Source: Companilactobacillus furfuricola
GTDB lineage: Bacteria; Bacillota; Bacilli; Lactobacillales; Lactobacillaceae
Assembly: GCF_003946325.1 (NCBI RefSeq)
Contig: NZ_RHNT01000006.1
Coordinates: 1 to 64,000 of the forward strand
Direction of reading: 5' to 3'
DNA length: 64,000 nucleotides
Below the pieces are notes generated by a model. The model made no database searches. It saw only the letters and a program-made list of their open reading frames with translations, and had not been told where the DNA came from. How positions within the stretch are numbered: the stretch's first letter is position 1; each line of letters starts with the position of its first letter. The position numbers were made by a program, and so were the translations under genes. This document shows, piece by piece, positions 27,684 through 36,215 of the stretch.

Positions 27684-28445
27684 ATGAAATTAGTATCTTG
27701 GAACGTGAACGGATTGCGTGCTGTTGTAAAACATGATTTTAAAAATATTTTTGATCAGATCGATGCCGATGTTTTCTGTATTCAAGAAACGAAGCTTCAA
27801 GAAGGTCAAATAGATTTAGACTTACCTGGATATCATCAATATTTCAACTATGCCGAAAGAAAAGGCTATTCGGGAACTGCTATTTTTACCAAAGAAAAAC
27901 CATTAAATGTCACACTCGGATTAGAAGATGAAGATTACAATCATGAAGGTCGAACGATCACTTTAGAATTTCCAAAATTTTACTTGATCACCAGCTACTC
28001 ACCTAATTCACAACAAAAACTCAAACGATTAGATTTTCGTATGGGATACGACGATGTTTTAAGAAAGCATATGCAAAAGTTATCTCAAGACAAGCCCGTG
28101 GTTTTGTGCGGTGATCTAAATGTCGCTCATCAAGAGATCGATTTAAAAAATGACAAGACTAACCATCAAAATCCTGGATTTTCTGACGAAGAAAGAGCAA
28201 AATTTAGTGAACTATTAGATGCTGGCTTTACCGATAGTTTCCGCTATATGCATCCCGATGAGGTGAAATACTCATGGTGGAGCTATCGCTTCAATGCCCG
28301 ACAAAACAACGCTGGTTGGCGTATTGACTATTTTGTCGTTTCTAATAACGGTAAAGATATGATCAAAGACGCTGACATCTTGACGGATGTTTACGGCTCT
28401 GATCACTGCCCAGTTGAACTAGAATTAAATTTAGAAGGTGAATAA
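27684..28445 (+). CDS. exoA: exodeoxyribonuclease III / AP endonuclease
   Basis: The 253-residue enzyme cuts DNA at abasic sites and trims 3' blocks in base-excision repair. The exonuclease III motifs are all present: LVSWNVNGLRAV, CIQETKLQEG with the metal-binding Glu, CGDLNVAHQEIDL, and the C-terminal YGSDHCPVELEL with the catalytic His. GGAGG precedes the ATG. A DnaQ-like exonuclease gene follows after 3 bp, so the two form one transcript. ung, another base-excision gene, is 2.5 kb away. Confidence 0.95.
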   Translation: MKLVSWNVNGLRAVVKHDFKNIFDQIDADVFCIQETKLQEGQIDLDLPGYHQYFNYAERKGYSGTAIFTKEKPLNVTLGLEDEDYNHEGRTITLEFPKFYLITSYSPNSQQKLKRLDFRMGYDDVLRKHMQKLSQDKPVVLCGDLNVAHQEIDLKNDKTNHQNPGFSDEERAKFSELLDAGFTDSFRYMHPDEVKYSWWSYRFNARQNNAGWRIDYFVVSNNGKDMIKDADILTDVYGSDHCPVELELNLEGE

Positions 28446-28448
28446 TTA

Positions 28449-28985
28449 ATGAACTTTGTTTCGATGGACTTTGAAACTGCTAATGGACACCGCACGAGTG
28501 CCTGTTCTCTAGCTTTAGTCTTAGTACGTGAAAGTAAAATCGTTGATAGTTTTTATACACTCATCAACCCACAAGAGAATTTTAGCCCACGTAACATCCA
28601 AATCCACCATATCCGACCGGGTGACGTCAAAGACGCCCCAACTTTTGATCAAGTCTGGCCACACATCGAAACGCTTTTTGACAGCTCGCACTTAGTGGCT
28701 GCTCACAATGCTAGTTTCGATAATAGTGTTTTGAAAAATACTTTAAGCAATTATGGGATCTATCCGCCTAGCTTTTTAACGATCGATACCGTTAAAACTA
28801 GTCGCAAATTTTATCCAGAATTGCCTAATCATAAGCTTGATACTGTTTCTAAAGGCTTAAATATCAATTTGGCACATCACCACAATGCTTTAGCAGATTC
28901 GATCGCTTGTGCTGAAATTTTGATTAAAACTGAGCAACAGTTTGGTGTTGAGCAAATAAAAAAGATGGTCAAGTTAACTAACTAA
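28449..28985 (+). CDS. DnaQ-like 3'-5' exonuclease (DEDDh)
   Basis: The 178-residue protein is a stand-alone DEDDh exonuclease domain of the DNA polymerase III epsilon type. Exo I is SMDFETANG (Asp and Glu), Exo II is AAHNASFDNSVL, and Exo III is HHHNALADSIACAEIL with the general-base His and final Asp. It starts 3 bp after exoA and ends in a 4-bp convergent overlap with the GNAT gene. Likely a DNA repair or RNA-end processing nuclease; it is probably not the replicative proofreader, which in lactobacilli is within PolC. Confidence 0.88.
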   Translation: MNFVSMDFETANGHRTSACSLALVLVRESKIVDSFYTLINPQENFSPRNIQIHHIRPGDVKDAPTFDQVWPHIETLFDSSHLVAAHNASFDNSVLKNTLSNYGIYPPSFLTIDTVKTSRKFYPELPNHKLDTVSKGLNINLAHHHNALADSIACAEILIKTEQQFGVEQIKKMVKLTN

Positions 28986-29446
28986 ACCATCTTTTCCATT
29001 ATTAATGTCTTTGACTTTTTAGACCTAGTTGTAAATCCATGTTTTTCGTACAAATGGATAGCAGCTAGGTTCTTTTTATATACTTCCAAAACCACTTTGG
29101 AGATAGGACTTTCTTTAGCAAATGCAAGAATGTCCTCCATTAAATATGAACCGACTCCTTGATTCCACAATGCTTGCTCGACGACAATGCCTAGTTCCGA
29201 AGTATACTCATCGACTGTTTCTAGACGAGTGAAACCAATGATAGCATCACCCAAAATGGCGATCATCAATTCATCTTGCGGTGAATTGTAGATCTGATCC
29301 AACGAAAATTGTTCATCTTCAACTGTTACCCCGTCTAAAGATTCATGTTCGATGAAACTACTTTCACGACTAGCCTGCTTTAAAAAATCGATCAGCTTTT
29401 GTGCATCGTCAGGAATCGCTTCTCTAATAATTAGTTCTTCACTCAT
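28982..29446 (-). CDS. GNAT-family N-acetyltransferase
   Basis: The 154-residue protein has the acetyl-CoA-binding motif GIVVEQALWNQGVGSYLMEDIL and the C-terminal NLAAIHLYEKHGF, typical of the GNAT fold. It follows tsaE with a 4-bp overlap, a position often held by a RimI-like acetyltransferase, but sequence similarity to RimI proper is not obvious; the substrate may be a small molecule or a protein N-terminus. Co-transcribed with pta and tsaE. Confidence 0.85.
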   Translation of the reverse strand: MSEELIIREAIPDDAQKLIDFLKQASRESSFIEHESLDGVTVEDEQFSLDQIYNSPQDELMIAILGDAIIGFTRLETVDEYTSELGIVVEQALWNQGVGSYLMEDILAFAKESPISKVVLEVYKKNLAAIHLYEKHGFTTRSKKSKTLIMEKMV

Positions 29447-29904
29447 ACGATCGCTCCAAAATCTCTCTTCTCATACTTATCACCGTAAAGTTTGATAGTA
29501 ACATCACGGTCATCTTCGTTTTGACGTTTAATATTGACCGAAATGTGATCATTGGGGACTTCATCTCTAATGAACTGTGGCCACTCAACTACCGTTACGC
29601 CGTTGCCATGGAAATATTCATCAAAACCTAAGTCCTCGTCCATATTATTCTCAAGGCGATAAGCATCCATGTGATAAAGTGGCATCTTGCCGTCTTGATA
29701 TTCACGGATCAAAGTAAAAGTAGGACTTTTAACATTTTTCTTGATCCCTAGTCCTCGTGCTAATCCACGAGTAAAGGTCGTTTTACCAACGCCGAGATCG
29801 CCATTGAGCAAAATGACATCCCCTGGTTCAATCAGCTTGGCAAAATTTTGTCCGAACGTTTCGGTATCTTGGTACGAATGAGTCTGTAAACTATATTCCT
29901 GCAT
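29443..29904 (-). CDS. tsaE: tRNA threonylcarbamoyladenosine ATPase TsaE
   Basis: The 153-residue ATPase works with TsaB and TsaD to install the t6A modification at position 37 of ANN-decoding tRNAs. The P-loop is LNGDLGVGKTTFTRGLARGLG, with SPTFTLIREY and the VVEWPQFI segment typical of the family. I chose ATG 29904 because GAGGAG lies 4 nt upstream; the frame is open to a TTG at 29916. It lies between pta and a GNAT gene with short spacing and overlaps, so it is part of one operon. Confidence 0.94.
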   Translation of the reverse strand: MQEYSLQTHSYQDTETFGQNFAKLIEPGDVILLNGDLGVGKTTFTRGLARGLGIKKNVKSPTFTLIREYQDGKMPLYHMDAYRLENNMDEDLGFDEYFHGNGVTVVEWPQFIRDEVPNDHISVNIKRQNEDDRDVTIKLYGDKYEKRDFGAIV

Positions 29905-29925
29905 TTTTCTCCTCAATTAAGTAAA

Positions 29926-30894
29926 TTAAAGTGCTAAAGCAGCAGTCAAAATTGATAACTTGTAAACATCATCAGCATTGCATCCACGTGAAAGGTCAGA
30001 AATTGGTTTGTCTAATCCTAACAAGATAGGACCAACGGCATCAAAGCCACCAAATCTTTGAGCGATCTTGTAGCCAATATTACCTGATTGCAATTCTGGG
30101 AAGATGAAGACATTGGCATGTCCAGCAACTTCTGAACCTGGAGCTTTTTGGTTTGCAACTGAAGGTACAAATGAAGCATCGAATTGTAATTCACCATCGA
30201 TCGGAACATCAGGTGCCATTTCTTTAGCTAATTTAGTTGCTTCTTGAACCTTAGTTACTTGATCACCTTTGGCACTGCCCTTAGTTGAAAAACTCAACAT
30301 AGCAACTTTAGGATCGATATCAAACAACTTAGCTGATTTAGCAGCTTGAACGGCTACTTCGGCTAATGTTTGAGCATCTGGATCGATGTTGATAGCACAG
30401 TCTGAGAATAAGTATCTCTCGTCGCCTCTTTGTAAGATGAAAGCACCACTGATACGCGAGTTACCTGGAGCTGTTTTAACAATTTGTAGTGCTGGACGAA
30501 CAGTATCACCAGTTGAATGCACTGCACCAGAAACCATTGCGTCAGCTTTATCAAGATATACTAACATTGTTCCAAAGTAATTAACATTTTGAAGCATTTC
30601 TTCAGCTTGTTCTTTTGTATTCTTTCCTTTACGGCGTTCAACAAAAGCGTCGACCATACCCTCAAAATCTGAATAAGTCTTAGGACTAAGAATTTCAATA
30701 TCGCCTAAGTCAAAAGAATTGTCACTGGCTACTTGTTTGATCTCCGTTTCATCACCAAGCAAGACGGGCTTCAAAACGTTCTCACTATTTAATTTTGCGG
30801 CAGCTTCTAAAATACGAGGTTCATCACCCTCAGGGAAAACAACCGTAAGATTCTTTCCATTTACCTTTTCTTTCAAGCTATCAAATAAATCCAT
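29926..30894 (-). CDS. pta: phosphate acetyltransferase
   Basis: The 322-residue enzyme interconverts acetyl-CoA and acetyl phosphate, linking to AckA (9562-10749) for ATP formation and to AdhE on the reductive side. Conserved segments include VFPEGDEPRILEAA, MVSGAVHSTGDTVRPALQ and ALLSFSTKGSAKG-like AMLSFSTKGSAKGD, with PDGELQ-like DGELQFDASFVP near the C-terminus. Of two nearby ATGs, 30894 has GGAGG at a proper 7-nt spacing. It follows ung after 2 bp and precedes tsaE by about 21 bp. Confidence 0.96.
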   Translation of the reverse strand: MDLFDSLKEKVNGKNLTVVFPEGDEPRILEAAAKLNSENVLKPVLLGDETEIKQVASDNSFDLGDIEILSPKTYSDFEGMVDAFVERRKGKNTKEQAEEMLQNVNYFGTMLVYLDKADAMVSGAVHSTGDTVRPALQIVKTAPGNSRISGAFILQRGDERYLFSDCAINIDPDAQTLAEVAVQAAKSAKLFDIDPKVAMLSFSTKGSAKGDQVTKVQEATKLAKEMAPDVPIDGELQFDASFVPSVANQKAPGSEVAGHANVFIFPELQSGNIGYKIAQRFGGFDAVGPILLGLDKPISDLSRGCNADDVYKLSILTAALAL

Positions 30895-30896
30895 TA

Positions 30897-31589
30897 TCAT
30901 TCCTCCATTTCATTGACAATCGTTGGTAATTGCCAATTGATTACCCTTTCATTGTATCGTAAAAGCGCTTTATTTGTTTGAGAAAATGGTTTTGATCCAA
31001 AAAATCCTCGATAAGCTGACAATGGACTAGGATGAACGGAGGAAATAATTGTGTTCTTAGAAGTGTCGATCAAAGCTGATTTGCTCTTAGCAGCACTGCC
31101 CCACAAAATAAAGACGACACCGCCTTTATCGGACAGAGCTTTAATGGCATAGTCAGTCAATTTTTCCCAACCTTTACCACGGTGTGAATAAGCCTGTCCT
31201 CGTCTAACCGTCAGGACTGAGTTCAGCAATAATACCCCTTGATCAGCCCAAGCTTTCAAATAGCCATGGTTAACTGGTGTACAACCTTCATCAGATTGGA
31301 GTTCTTTATAAATATTGACTAATGACGGTGGGATCTTCACTCCTGGTGCCACCGCAAAACTGCAGCCGATAGCTTGTCCCGGTTCATGATAAGGATCCTG
31401 TCCCAAAATAACTACCTTAGTATCTTGATAGGACGTCCACTGAAAAGCTTGAAAAATTTGATACATATTAGGATAAATTTCCTTGGTAGCATATTCCTTT
31501 TTTAAGAAATCATGAAGTTCTTGATAGTATTCTTGTTGAAACTGGTCATTTAGAACTTCTTGCCAGTCATTTTTGATAAATCTATTCAC
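30897..31589 (-). CDS. ung: uracil-DNA glycosylase
   Basis: The enzyme (about 230 residues) removes uracil from DNA as the first step of base-excision repair. Family 1 motifs are clear: the water-activating Asp in [37 protein letters not shown] and the DNA-intercalation loop [16 protein letters not shown] 31589 (protein MNRFIKNDW) is preferred because AAGGTG lies 9 nt upstream; the frame opens at another GTG 31601. It heads the ung-pta-tsaE-GNAT operon and diverges from the HAD phosphatase gene. Confidence 0.95.
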   Translation of the reverse strand: MNRFIKNDWQEVLNDQFQQEYYQELHDFLKKEYATKEIYPNMYQIFQAFQWTSYQDTKVVILGQDPYHEPGQAIGCSFAVAPGVKIPPSLVNIYKELQSDEGCTPVNHGYLKAWADQGVLLLNSVLTVRRGQAYSHRGKGWEKLTDYAIKALSDKGGVVFILWGSAAKSKSALIDTSKNTIISSVHPSPLSAYRGFFGSKPFSQTNKALLRYNERVINWQLPTIVNEMEE

Positions 31590-31671
31590 AACAACACACA
31601 CCTTATTAGAAAAAATTATTTTAAAAATATGTTAATATGCAACTATAAGTTTAACGCATGGAGGCTGAATT

Positions 31672-32556
31672 ATGATCAAAATCATCGCATCAGATATGGA
31701 TGGAACATTGTTAAATGAAAAGATGATGATTTCACAAAAAAATATTGACGCCATCAACCACGCTACCGCAAACGGGATCGATTTCTTAATTGCCTCTGGC
31801 CGCCAACTTGATGAAGCAAAACCCTTTTTGATGAATAAGATCCACCCTGGTTACATCACCTTAAATGGTGCAGAAGTTTACAGTAAGGATGAAAAATTAG
31901 TTTCAAGTAATCCCGTTTCCAAAACGAGTGCCTTAAAAGTTGCCGAATATATGGATGAACACGACTTATATTATGAGCTTATCACTGACAAAGGTGTTTT
32001 TTCCAACAGTCTTGAAAAAAGAACTGTCAGCATTGCTCAATTATTGAACGTCTTGAATCCCACAACAACTTACGAAAAAGCCTTAGCGGATACAAAAGCT
32101 GTTTTAAAGCACGCCAAAACTATTTATGTTGACGATTATGACGAAATTTTGAATGATAGTGAAACTAAAGTTATGAAGCTATTAGTTTTTGACAATCGTC
32201 AGGATGAAATTTTTGAACCTTTGAAGGCAAGTTTAGGAGTAATTGATGATATAGTTATTACATCATCTTCTCCTAATAATCTGGAGATCAATAGTATCGA
32301 TGCTCAAAAAGGTTCGGCTCTGATGGAATACGCCAAACAAAAAGGCGTAAATCCGGAAGAAGTCATGGCTATCGGGGATAATATGAACGATTATTCCATG
32401 ATCAAGGCTGCCGGGATCGGCGTAGCTATGAAAAATGCCGTGCCCGAAATAACCGCTCTAGCTGACGAACATACGGATACTAATGTAAACGATGGTGTTG
32501 CTAAAATAATCGAAAAAGTAATCCAAAATAACAAAACCGTAGGTAATCGTGAATGA
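31672..32556 (+). CDS. Cof-type HAD-IIB sugar phosphatase-like hydrolase
   Basis: The 294-residue protein belongs to the HAD superfamily, IIB (Cof) subgroup. Motif I is IASDMDGTLLNE, with the nucleophile and acid Asp residues; motif II falls in LIASGRQLDEA; motif IV is MAIGDNMNDYSMIKAAG followed by VAMKNAVPEI. Members dephosphorylate sugar phosphates, FMN or related metabolites; the substrate cannot be read from the sequence. GGAGG precedes the ATG and the stop overlaps the next gene by 4 bp. Confidence 0.92.
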   Translation: MIKIIASDMDGTLLNEKMMISQKNIDAINHATANGIDFLIASGRQLDEAKPFLMNKIHPGYITLNGAEVYSKDEKLVSSNPVSKTSALKVAEYMDEHDLYYELITDKGVFSNSLEKRTVSIAQLLNVLNPTTTYEKALADTKAVLKHAKTIYVDDYDEILNDSETKVMKLLVFDNRQDEIFEPLKASLGVIDDIVITSSSPNNLEINSIDAQKGSALMEYAKQKGVNPEEVMAIGDNMNDYSMIKAAGIGVAMKNAVPEITALADEHTDTNVNDGVAKIIEKVIQNNKTVGNRE

Positions 32557-33092
32557 ACTTATATATTCGAACAGCTGACTTGTTATCTGGCAATTTGATG
32601 GTCGTTTCCAATATCAACAAAGAAACAGTCTTCATTGCCACACGTAGTAAGGATGATCCCTACCTGATCCAGTTGTTTAATCGATTAAATGAAAAAGTTG
32701 CAGAGATCAAAATGAAGAATAGTTTTTTGCGGATTTTTTCTATCGAAGTCGCTGGTAAAGAAGTGGCTACGATCAATACTATTCCGATGATCGAAGTTAA
32801 ATATGTTCATATTGGTAAAATCAATTGGAATGTAATCGGAAATATCCCTCTTTCTAATTATCACGTGAAGAGTAAACACGATACTGTGATGGAAGTTTCA
32901 CCAGTTATTTTGAGTTTGGGACAACCAGGATTGCAGCTTCGGATCCGCGATATTGAGGATCTGGAATGTGGCACTTTAATTGCGATTTTTCTGAATAAGT
33001 ATATTAAGCTTCCTGGGAAGCCGTTTGATGATGGGTTTACTCATATGAACGGGAAGAATAAGTTGTCTTATCTTAATTGTGATAGATCTTGA
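32553..33092 (+). CDS. LURP-one/YxjI-like hypothetical protein
   Basis: The 179-residue protein begins MNLYIRTADLLSG and consists mainly of short beta-strand-like segments, recalling LURP-one-related (YxjI-type, Tubby-like barrel) proteins common in lactobacilli. I cannot point to catalytic residues and the family call is tentative. It overlaps the HAD gene by 4 bp (translational coupling) and is followed by its own terminator. No signal peptide or membrane helix. Confidence 0.6.
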   Translation: MNLYIRTADLLSGNLMVVSNINKETVFIATRSKDDPYLIQLFNRLNEKVAEIKMKNSFLRIFSIEVAGKEVATINTIPMIEVKYVHIGKINWNVIGNIPLSNYHVKSKHDTVMEVSPVILSLGQPGLQLRIRDIEDLECGTLIAIFLNKYIKLPGKPFDDGFTHMNGKNKLSYLNCDRS

Positions 33093-33109
33093 TGGAAATG
33101 GATGTTTTT

Positions 33110-33139
33110 ATAGCTGCTTTGAAGCGGCTATTTTTTTGT
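33110..33139 (+). terminator. terminator of the HAD/LURP-like pair
   Basis: ATAGCTGCTT and AAGCGGCTAT form a stem with one G-U pair around a 2-3 nt loop, followed by TTTTTTT. Confidence 0.85.
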
Positions 33140-33147
33140 TTTATTTT

Positions 33148-33442
33148 AGGTTGAGATAGTAGTTTGGGTGTGCGTTCAATGCCGGTTCCGGGGCGGGGCG
33201 CTATATGGGATTGGAACGCCTCAGACGTCGATTTGAGCTTATTCGGGAAGACCACCCGAACAATCTCAAATACGAGTCTTCCTCTAAGCTCCTTCGTCGC
33301 CAAGAGGAATTTCACAGCTGAACCCATATAGCGCCCCGCCCCTCCACCTAGGTTGGTAATCGATATCCTTCTCTTGTTTGAGTTTTACCGACTAGATCCA
33401 CAAATTGGCACTTCTTTCTGCCCTATTTTGCACTTGTCTATC
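33148..33442 (-). repeat. structured repeat family A, copy 3 (inverted)
   Basis: Minus-strand copy. The outer helix is a perfect 20-bp match (33190-33209 with 33323-33342) of very high G+C content, flanked by GGA on both sides and then a short GGT/ACC pairing. The invariant core lies at 33278-33312, with P3 TTCCTCT/AGAGGAA; P4 is ATTTGAG 33231-33237 with CTCAAAT 33265-33271, enclosing TTCGGG/CCCGAA. Flanks are shared with copy 4: GGCATTGAACG on one side, and AAGTGCCAATTTGT and TCGGTAAAACTCAA on the other, so the whole unit is about 295 bp. Confidence 0.88.
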
Positions 33443-33617
33443 TCAAAACTCTTCCGAGTTGTAAAGTCAAAACCATTGAGTCTAGGACTTACATGCATGA
33501 ATTTCTACGAAAAATAATTCAGCACTCATATATTTGCACAACCTTATTCAGGAATTGAACTTTTGTTTCTGTTTTTTGTTTTTGTTTTGGTTTTGATCTT
33601 GCCAACAATGGTAGAAA

Positions 33618-33917
33618 ACTAAGATAGACATGTGAGAAATAGGACGCGCACAAAGTGCCAATTTGTACAAAATAAATCGGTAAAACTCAACCCAGGGGGG
33701 GGGATATTGTCTCTATCTAGACGGAGGGGCCCGGGGATACAGACCTCAGTACCCAAATTCCTCTTGGCGACGAAGGAGCTTAGAGGAAGACCAAGTTTTG
33801 AGATGCCTGGGCGAACTCCCCAGGTAGCTCAAAATCGTGTCGGGTACGTTCCAGCGTCTGTATCCCCGGGCCCCGGAGTCGGCATTGAACGTAGCAACAA
33901 AACTACTACCTCCCACC
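33618..33917 (+). repeat. structured repeat family A, copy 4
   Basis: Plus-strand copy facing copy 3. The outer helix is a perfect 19-bp match (33726-33744 with 33856-33874), again flanked by GGA on both sides. P2 is GTACCC 33749-33754 with GGGTAC 33842-33847; P3 is 33758-33764 with 33782-33788 enclosing the invariant 17-nt loop; P4 is TTTTGAG 33796-33802 with CTCAAAA 33828-33834, enclosing CCTGGG/CCCAGG. The 176-bp stretch between copies 3 and 4 (33443-33617) shows no gene. The 5' and 3' flanks match copy 3. Confidence 0.88.
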
Positions 33918-34012
33918 CCAACCACCAAACAGACTAACAGACCTCCAGCAAAAGAAAACGCTTCTGTCTGCCATGGCTCTCTTACATCTATACAAAAAAA
34001 GAACGCACAATA

Positions 34013-34594
34013 TTATGCGTCCTCCTTTTCATTTTCTAAATTATATTGCATATGATCATACAAATGACTACCAATGTAAAGTTGGCCAACCTTTTTAAAC
34101 CCAGTTTTGTCATAAACATGCTTAGCTGGCTCATTATCAACATCAACATTCAAACTAAGGACTTTTTCACCTTTTTCTCGCAATAAATCAATAAAACTCT
34201 GCAAAGTCTTAGTTCCGATTCCTTTATTTTGAAACTCTGGAGCTACTGCGAATGAATCTAAGTACCATTCTCCTGGCCAAGCCTCTTTATCCGTAAACAA
34301 AGTATCTTGATGTACCCCATGTTTTTTTAATATTTTAATAAGAGGAGCATCGATTTGATCTTCTTCTTCTTCTGGATAACTAATAGCGATGGCAGCAACT
34401 CTGCCATCAACCTCGTTAACCAAAATATGATCCAATCCATATCGATAATTTGGTAATTCAAACCCTTCTCTAATGACTTGCATCATTGTCTCGTTTCCAA
34501 TTTCTTTAAAAACGTCTAGTTCCATTTCGTCAAAGATTTGAAATAGCGTGGGCAATATCTGCTCGGCATCTTCCTCTTGCGCATATCTTAACAT
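34013..34594 (-). CDS. GNAT-family N-acetyltransferase
   Basis: The 193-residue protein shows the GNAT acetyl-CoA site FAVAPEFQNKGIGTKTLQSFI and the C-terminal NVDVDNEPAKHVYDKTGFKKVG. The N-terminal MLRYAQEEDAEQILP is also typical. The substrate is unknown. It stands alone; its last codons overlap the region after repeat copy 4, and a terminator-like hairpin lies upstream of its start. Confidence 0.85.
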   Translation of the reverse strand: MLRYAQEEDAEQILPTLFQIFDEMELDVFKEIGNETMMQVIREGFELPNYRYGLDHILVNEVDGRVAAIAISYPEEEEDQIDAPLIKILKKHGVHQDTLFTDKEAWPGEWYLDSFAVAPEFQNKGIGTKTLQSFIDLLREKGEKVLSLNVDVDNEPAKHVYDKTGFKKVGQLYIGSHLYDHMQYNLENEKEDA

Positions 34595-34703
34595 TATTTC
34601 ACCTCGGATAATATCATACAGTATTTATTATAAATAATACAATTTTTGCATCTCCGAGTGGTAATACATTAATAAGCCGATTTTTTTTGAAAACTGTTTT
34701 CAC

Positions 34704-34736
34704 AAAAAAAGAACCTCACCAGCAGGTTCTTTTTTG
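34704..34736. terminator. bidirectional terminator-like hairpin
   Basis: AAGAACCT and AGGTTCTT around CACCAGC, with A and T runs on both sides. It lies upstream of the GNAT gene start and 200 bp from the next terminator, so the transcript it ends is not obvious. Confidence 0.75.
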
Positions 34737-34920
34737 ATATATTATGAATTTTTTGGGACTGAACACAACCTTCCTTTTATTGTTTTTTTAAGGAAATGTC
34801 CCACCTTTCCTTACAACTATTAGCTTACTGGATTCATCATTTTCTGAAAATAAACAGAAATTGTAAAATGTTTTATTCTGGTACACTTCTTAATAATTGA
34901 TCAAGCAAAAATCATCTCCA
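34737..34920. other. gene-less interval between two terminators, possible small RNA
   Basis: No coding ORF is supported. On the minus strand TGGGAC and GTCCCA (about 34755-34805) enclose TTCCTT/AAGGAA, and the hairpin at 34704-34736 would end such a transcript. I see no convincing promoter. Confidence 0.25.
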
Positions 34921-34957
34921 CAAAAAAAGAACTGATAGGCGGCATCAGTTCTTTTTT
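34921..34957. terminator. terminator downstream of tetR-family gene
   Basis: AAGAACTGAT and ATCAGTTCTT around AGGCGGC, flanked by A and T runs. On the minus strand it lies about 150 bp past the TetR-family stop codon. Confidence 0.8.
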
Positions 34958-35105
34958 GCAAAATACTGTATAGTCGATTATAAAAAGACATCAACATAGT
35001 AGAAAATCATCTCTACTACAAAAACCATTTTAAATACATTAATCAATCTTGAAAATACTCAAAAGAGAGCTTCTGTATTGATCTAGTACACTTATTGCAA
35101 TTTGT

Positions 35106-35627
35106 TCAGTTCTTCAGGTAGGTTCTCAATAAATCGCCCTGTTCGATTAATTGATCGATCATTTCCTCACGTGCAACATTTAGATCTTTTTCAAACCAAG
35201 TTTGTACAGTATGAACTAAGCCTCCTAACAAATGATGCTGTGCTTCATCCATGGCACCTTCCGGCAACTCATAGCGTTTAAAACAGTTGGCGAATTTAGT
35301 TAATAAGTAATCAGGCTTTTTTAAGATCATACTGAGATTTGCTAGATTGAGACATAATGTTTTATTAGACAAAATATAATCAACAACTGAAACGACTAAC
35401 TCATCATATGAGTTACATCCTTTCGTGATTTCCCCAATTATGTATTTCTCAAAAAGTTCAAAGTAGAAATCTTCCATACATTCAAAATGATAATAGATGA
35501 CGCTTCTTCCCTTTTGAGATTGTCGTACTAGATCAGTTATTGTATATCGGACCATGATTCGACTTGATAATGCGTCTTTTGCTGTGGAAAACAGATGCTT
35601 TTGAGTTAAATTAATATTATTTTCCAT
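35106..35627 (-). CDS. TetR/AcrR-family transcription regulator
   Basis: The 173-residue protein has an N-terminal helix-turn-helix of the TetR type: ITDLVRQSQKGRSVIYYHFECMEDFYFELFEKY, matching the usual recognition helix and YYHF tail, followed by a helical ligand domain. It resembles DhaS-like regulators of lactobacilli. No neighbouring efflux or metabolic gene makes the target clear; smpB lies upstream in the same direction, the GNAT gene downstream. Confidence 0.82.
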   Translation of the reverse strand: MENNINLTQKHLFSTAKDALSSRIMVRYTITDLVRQSQKGRSVIYYHFECMEDFYFELFEKYIIGEITKGCNSYDELVVSVVDYILSNKTLCLNLANLSMILKKPDYLLTKFANCFKRYELPEGAMDEAQHHLLGGLVHTVQTWFEKDLNVAREEMIDQLIEQGDLLRTYLKN

Positions 35628-35738
35628 AAGTAAATTTTATCATAACGATAAGTATTAACGTATGATAACAATAACTATACAATGTAAAGATTTGTTTACA
35701 CAAAATATACAATCAAAAAAACGTGATCAGACTCGAGT

Positions 35739-36209
35739 CTAATAACGCAATTTTGTTGCGCGTTGGATCTCTCGTTCTTGATCACGTTTTTTAATTGTTT
35801 CACGTTTGTCGTATTGTCGCTTACCTTGAGCAACACCGATCAATACTTTGGCAAAGCCATGTTTTAAATAGACTTTTAACGGTATGACGGTGATACCCTT
35901 TTCTTGAATAGTACCGACAATGCGATGGATCTCTTTCTTATGAAGTAATAAACGTCGATTACGTAATGGATCATGATTGAACTGGTTTCCTTGGTCGTAG
36001 ATGGCAATATTGACATTCTCAAGCCATAATTGACCATCCCTTGCCTGGACGAAACCGTCTTTGATATTGATTTTACGAGCACGGATCGACTTGATCTCGG
36101 TTCCGGTCAATTCGATACCGGCTTCATAGGTATCAAGGATCGAATAATCATGTCTCGCTTTTCGATTGGTTGCTACTTCATTAGCAGATTTTTCATGATG
36201 TTTCTTCAC
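35739..36209 (-). CDS. smpB: SsrA-binding protein
   Basis: The 156-residue protein binds tmRNA and escorts it to stalled ribosomes. Conserved segments: [30 protein letters not shown] at the N-terminus, INIKDGFVQ, and LLLHKKEI followed by [10 protein letters not shown]-like [18 protein letters not shown], with a basic C-terminal tail. It begins 6 bp after rnr, the usual order (RNase R degrades mRNAs released by trans-translation). The tmRNA gene itself is not in this window. Confidence 0.96.
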   Translation of the reverse strand: MKKHHEKSANEVATNRKARHDYSILDTYEAGIELTGTEIKSIRARKINIKDGFVQARDGQLWLENVNIAIYDQGNQFNHDPLRNRRLLLHKKEIHRIVGTIQEKGITVIPLKVYLKHGFAKVLIGVAQGKRQYDKRETIKKRDQEREIQRATKLRY

Positions 36210-36215
36210 GGTTCA

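Noticed and set aside
30960-30973. cre-like TAAAAGCGCTTTAT upstream of pta
   Set aside because: It lies within the ung coding sequence (codons for NKALL) and lacks the TG/CA ends; not enough to call a site.
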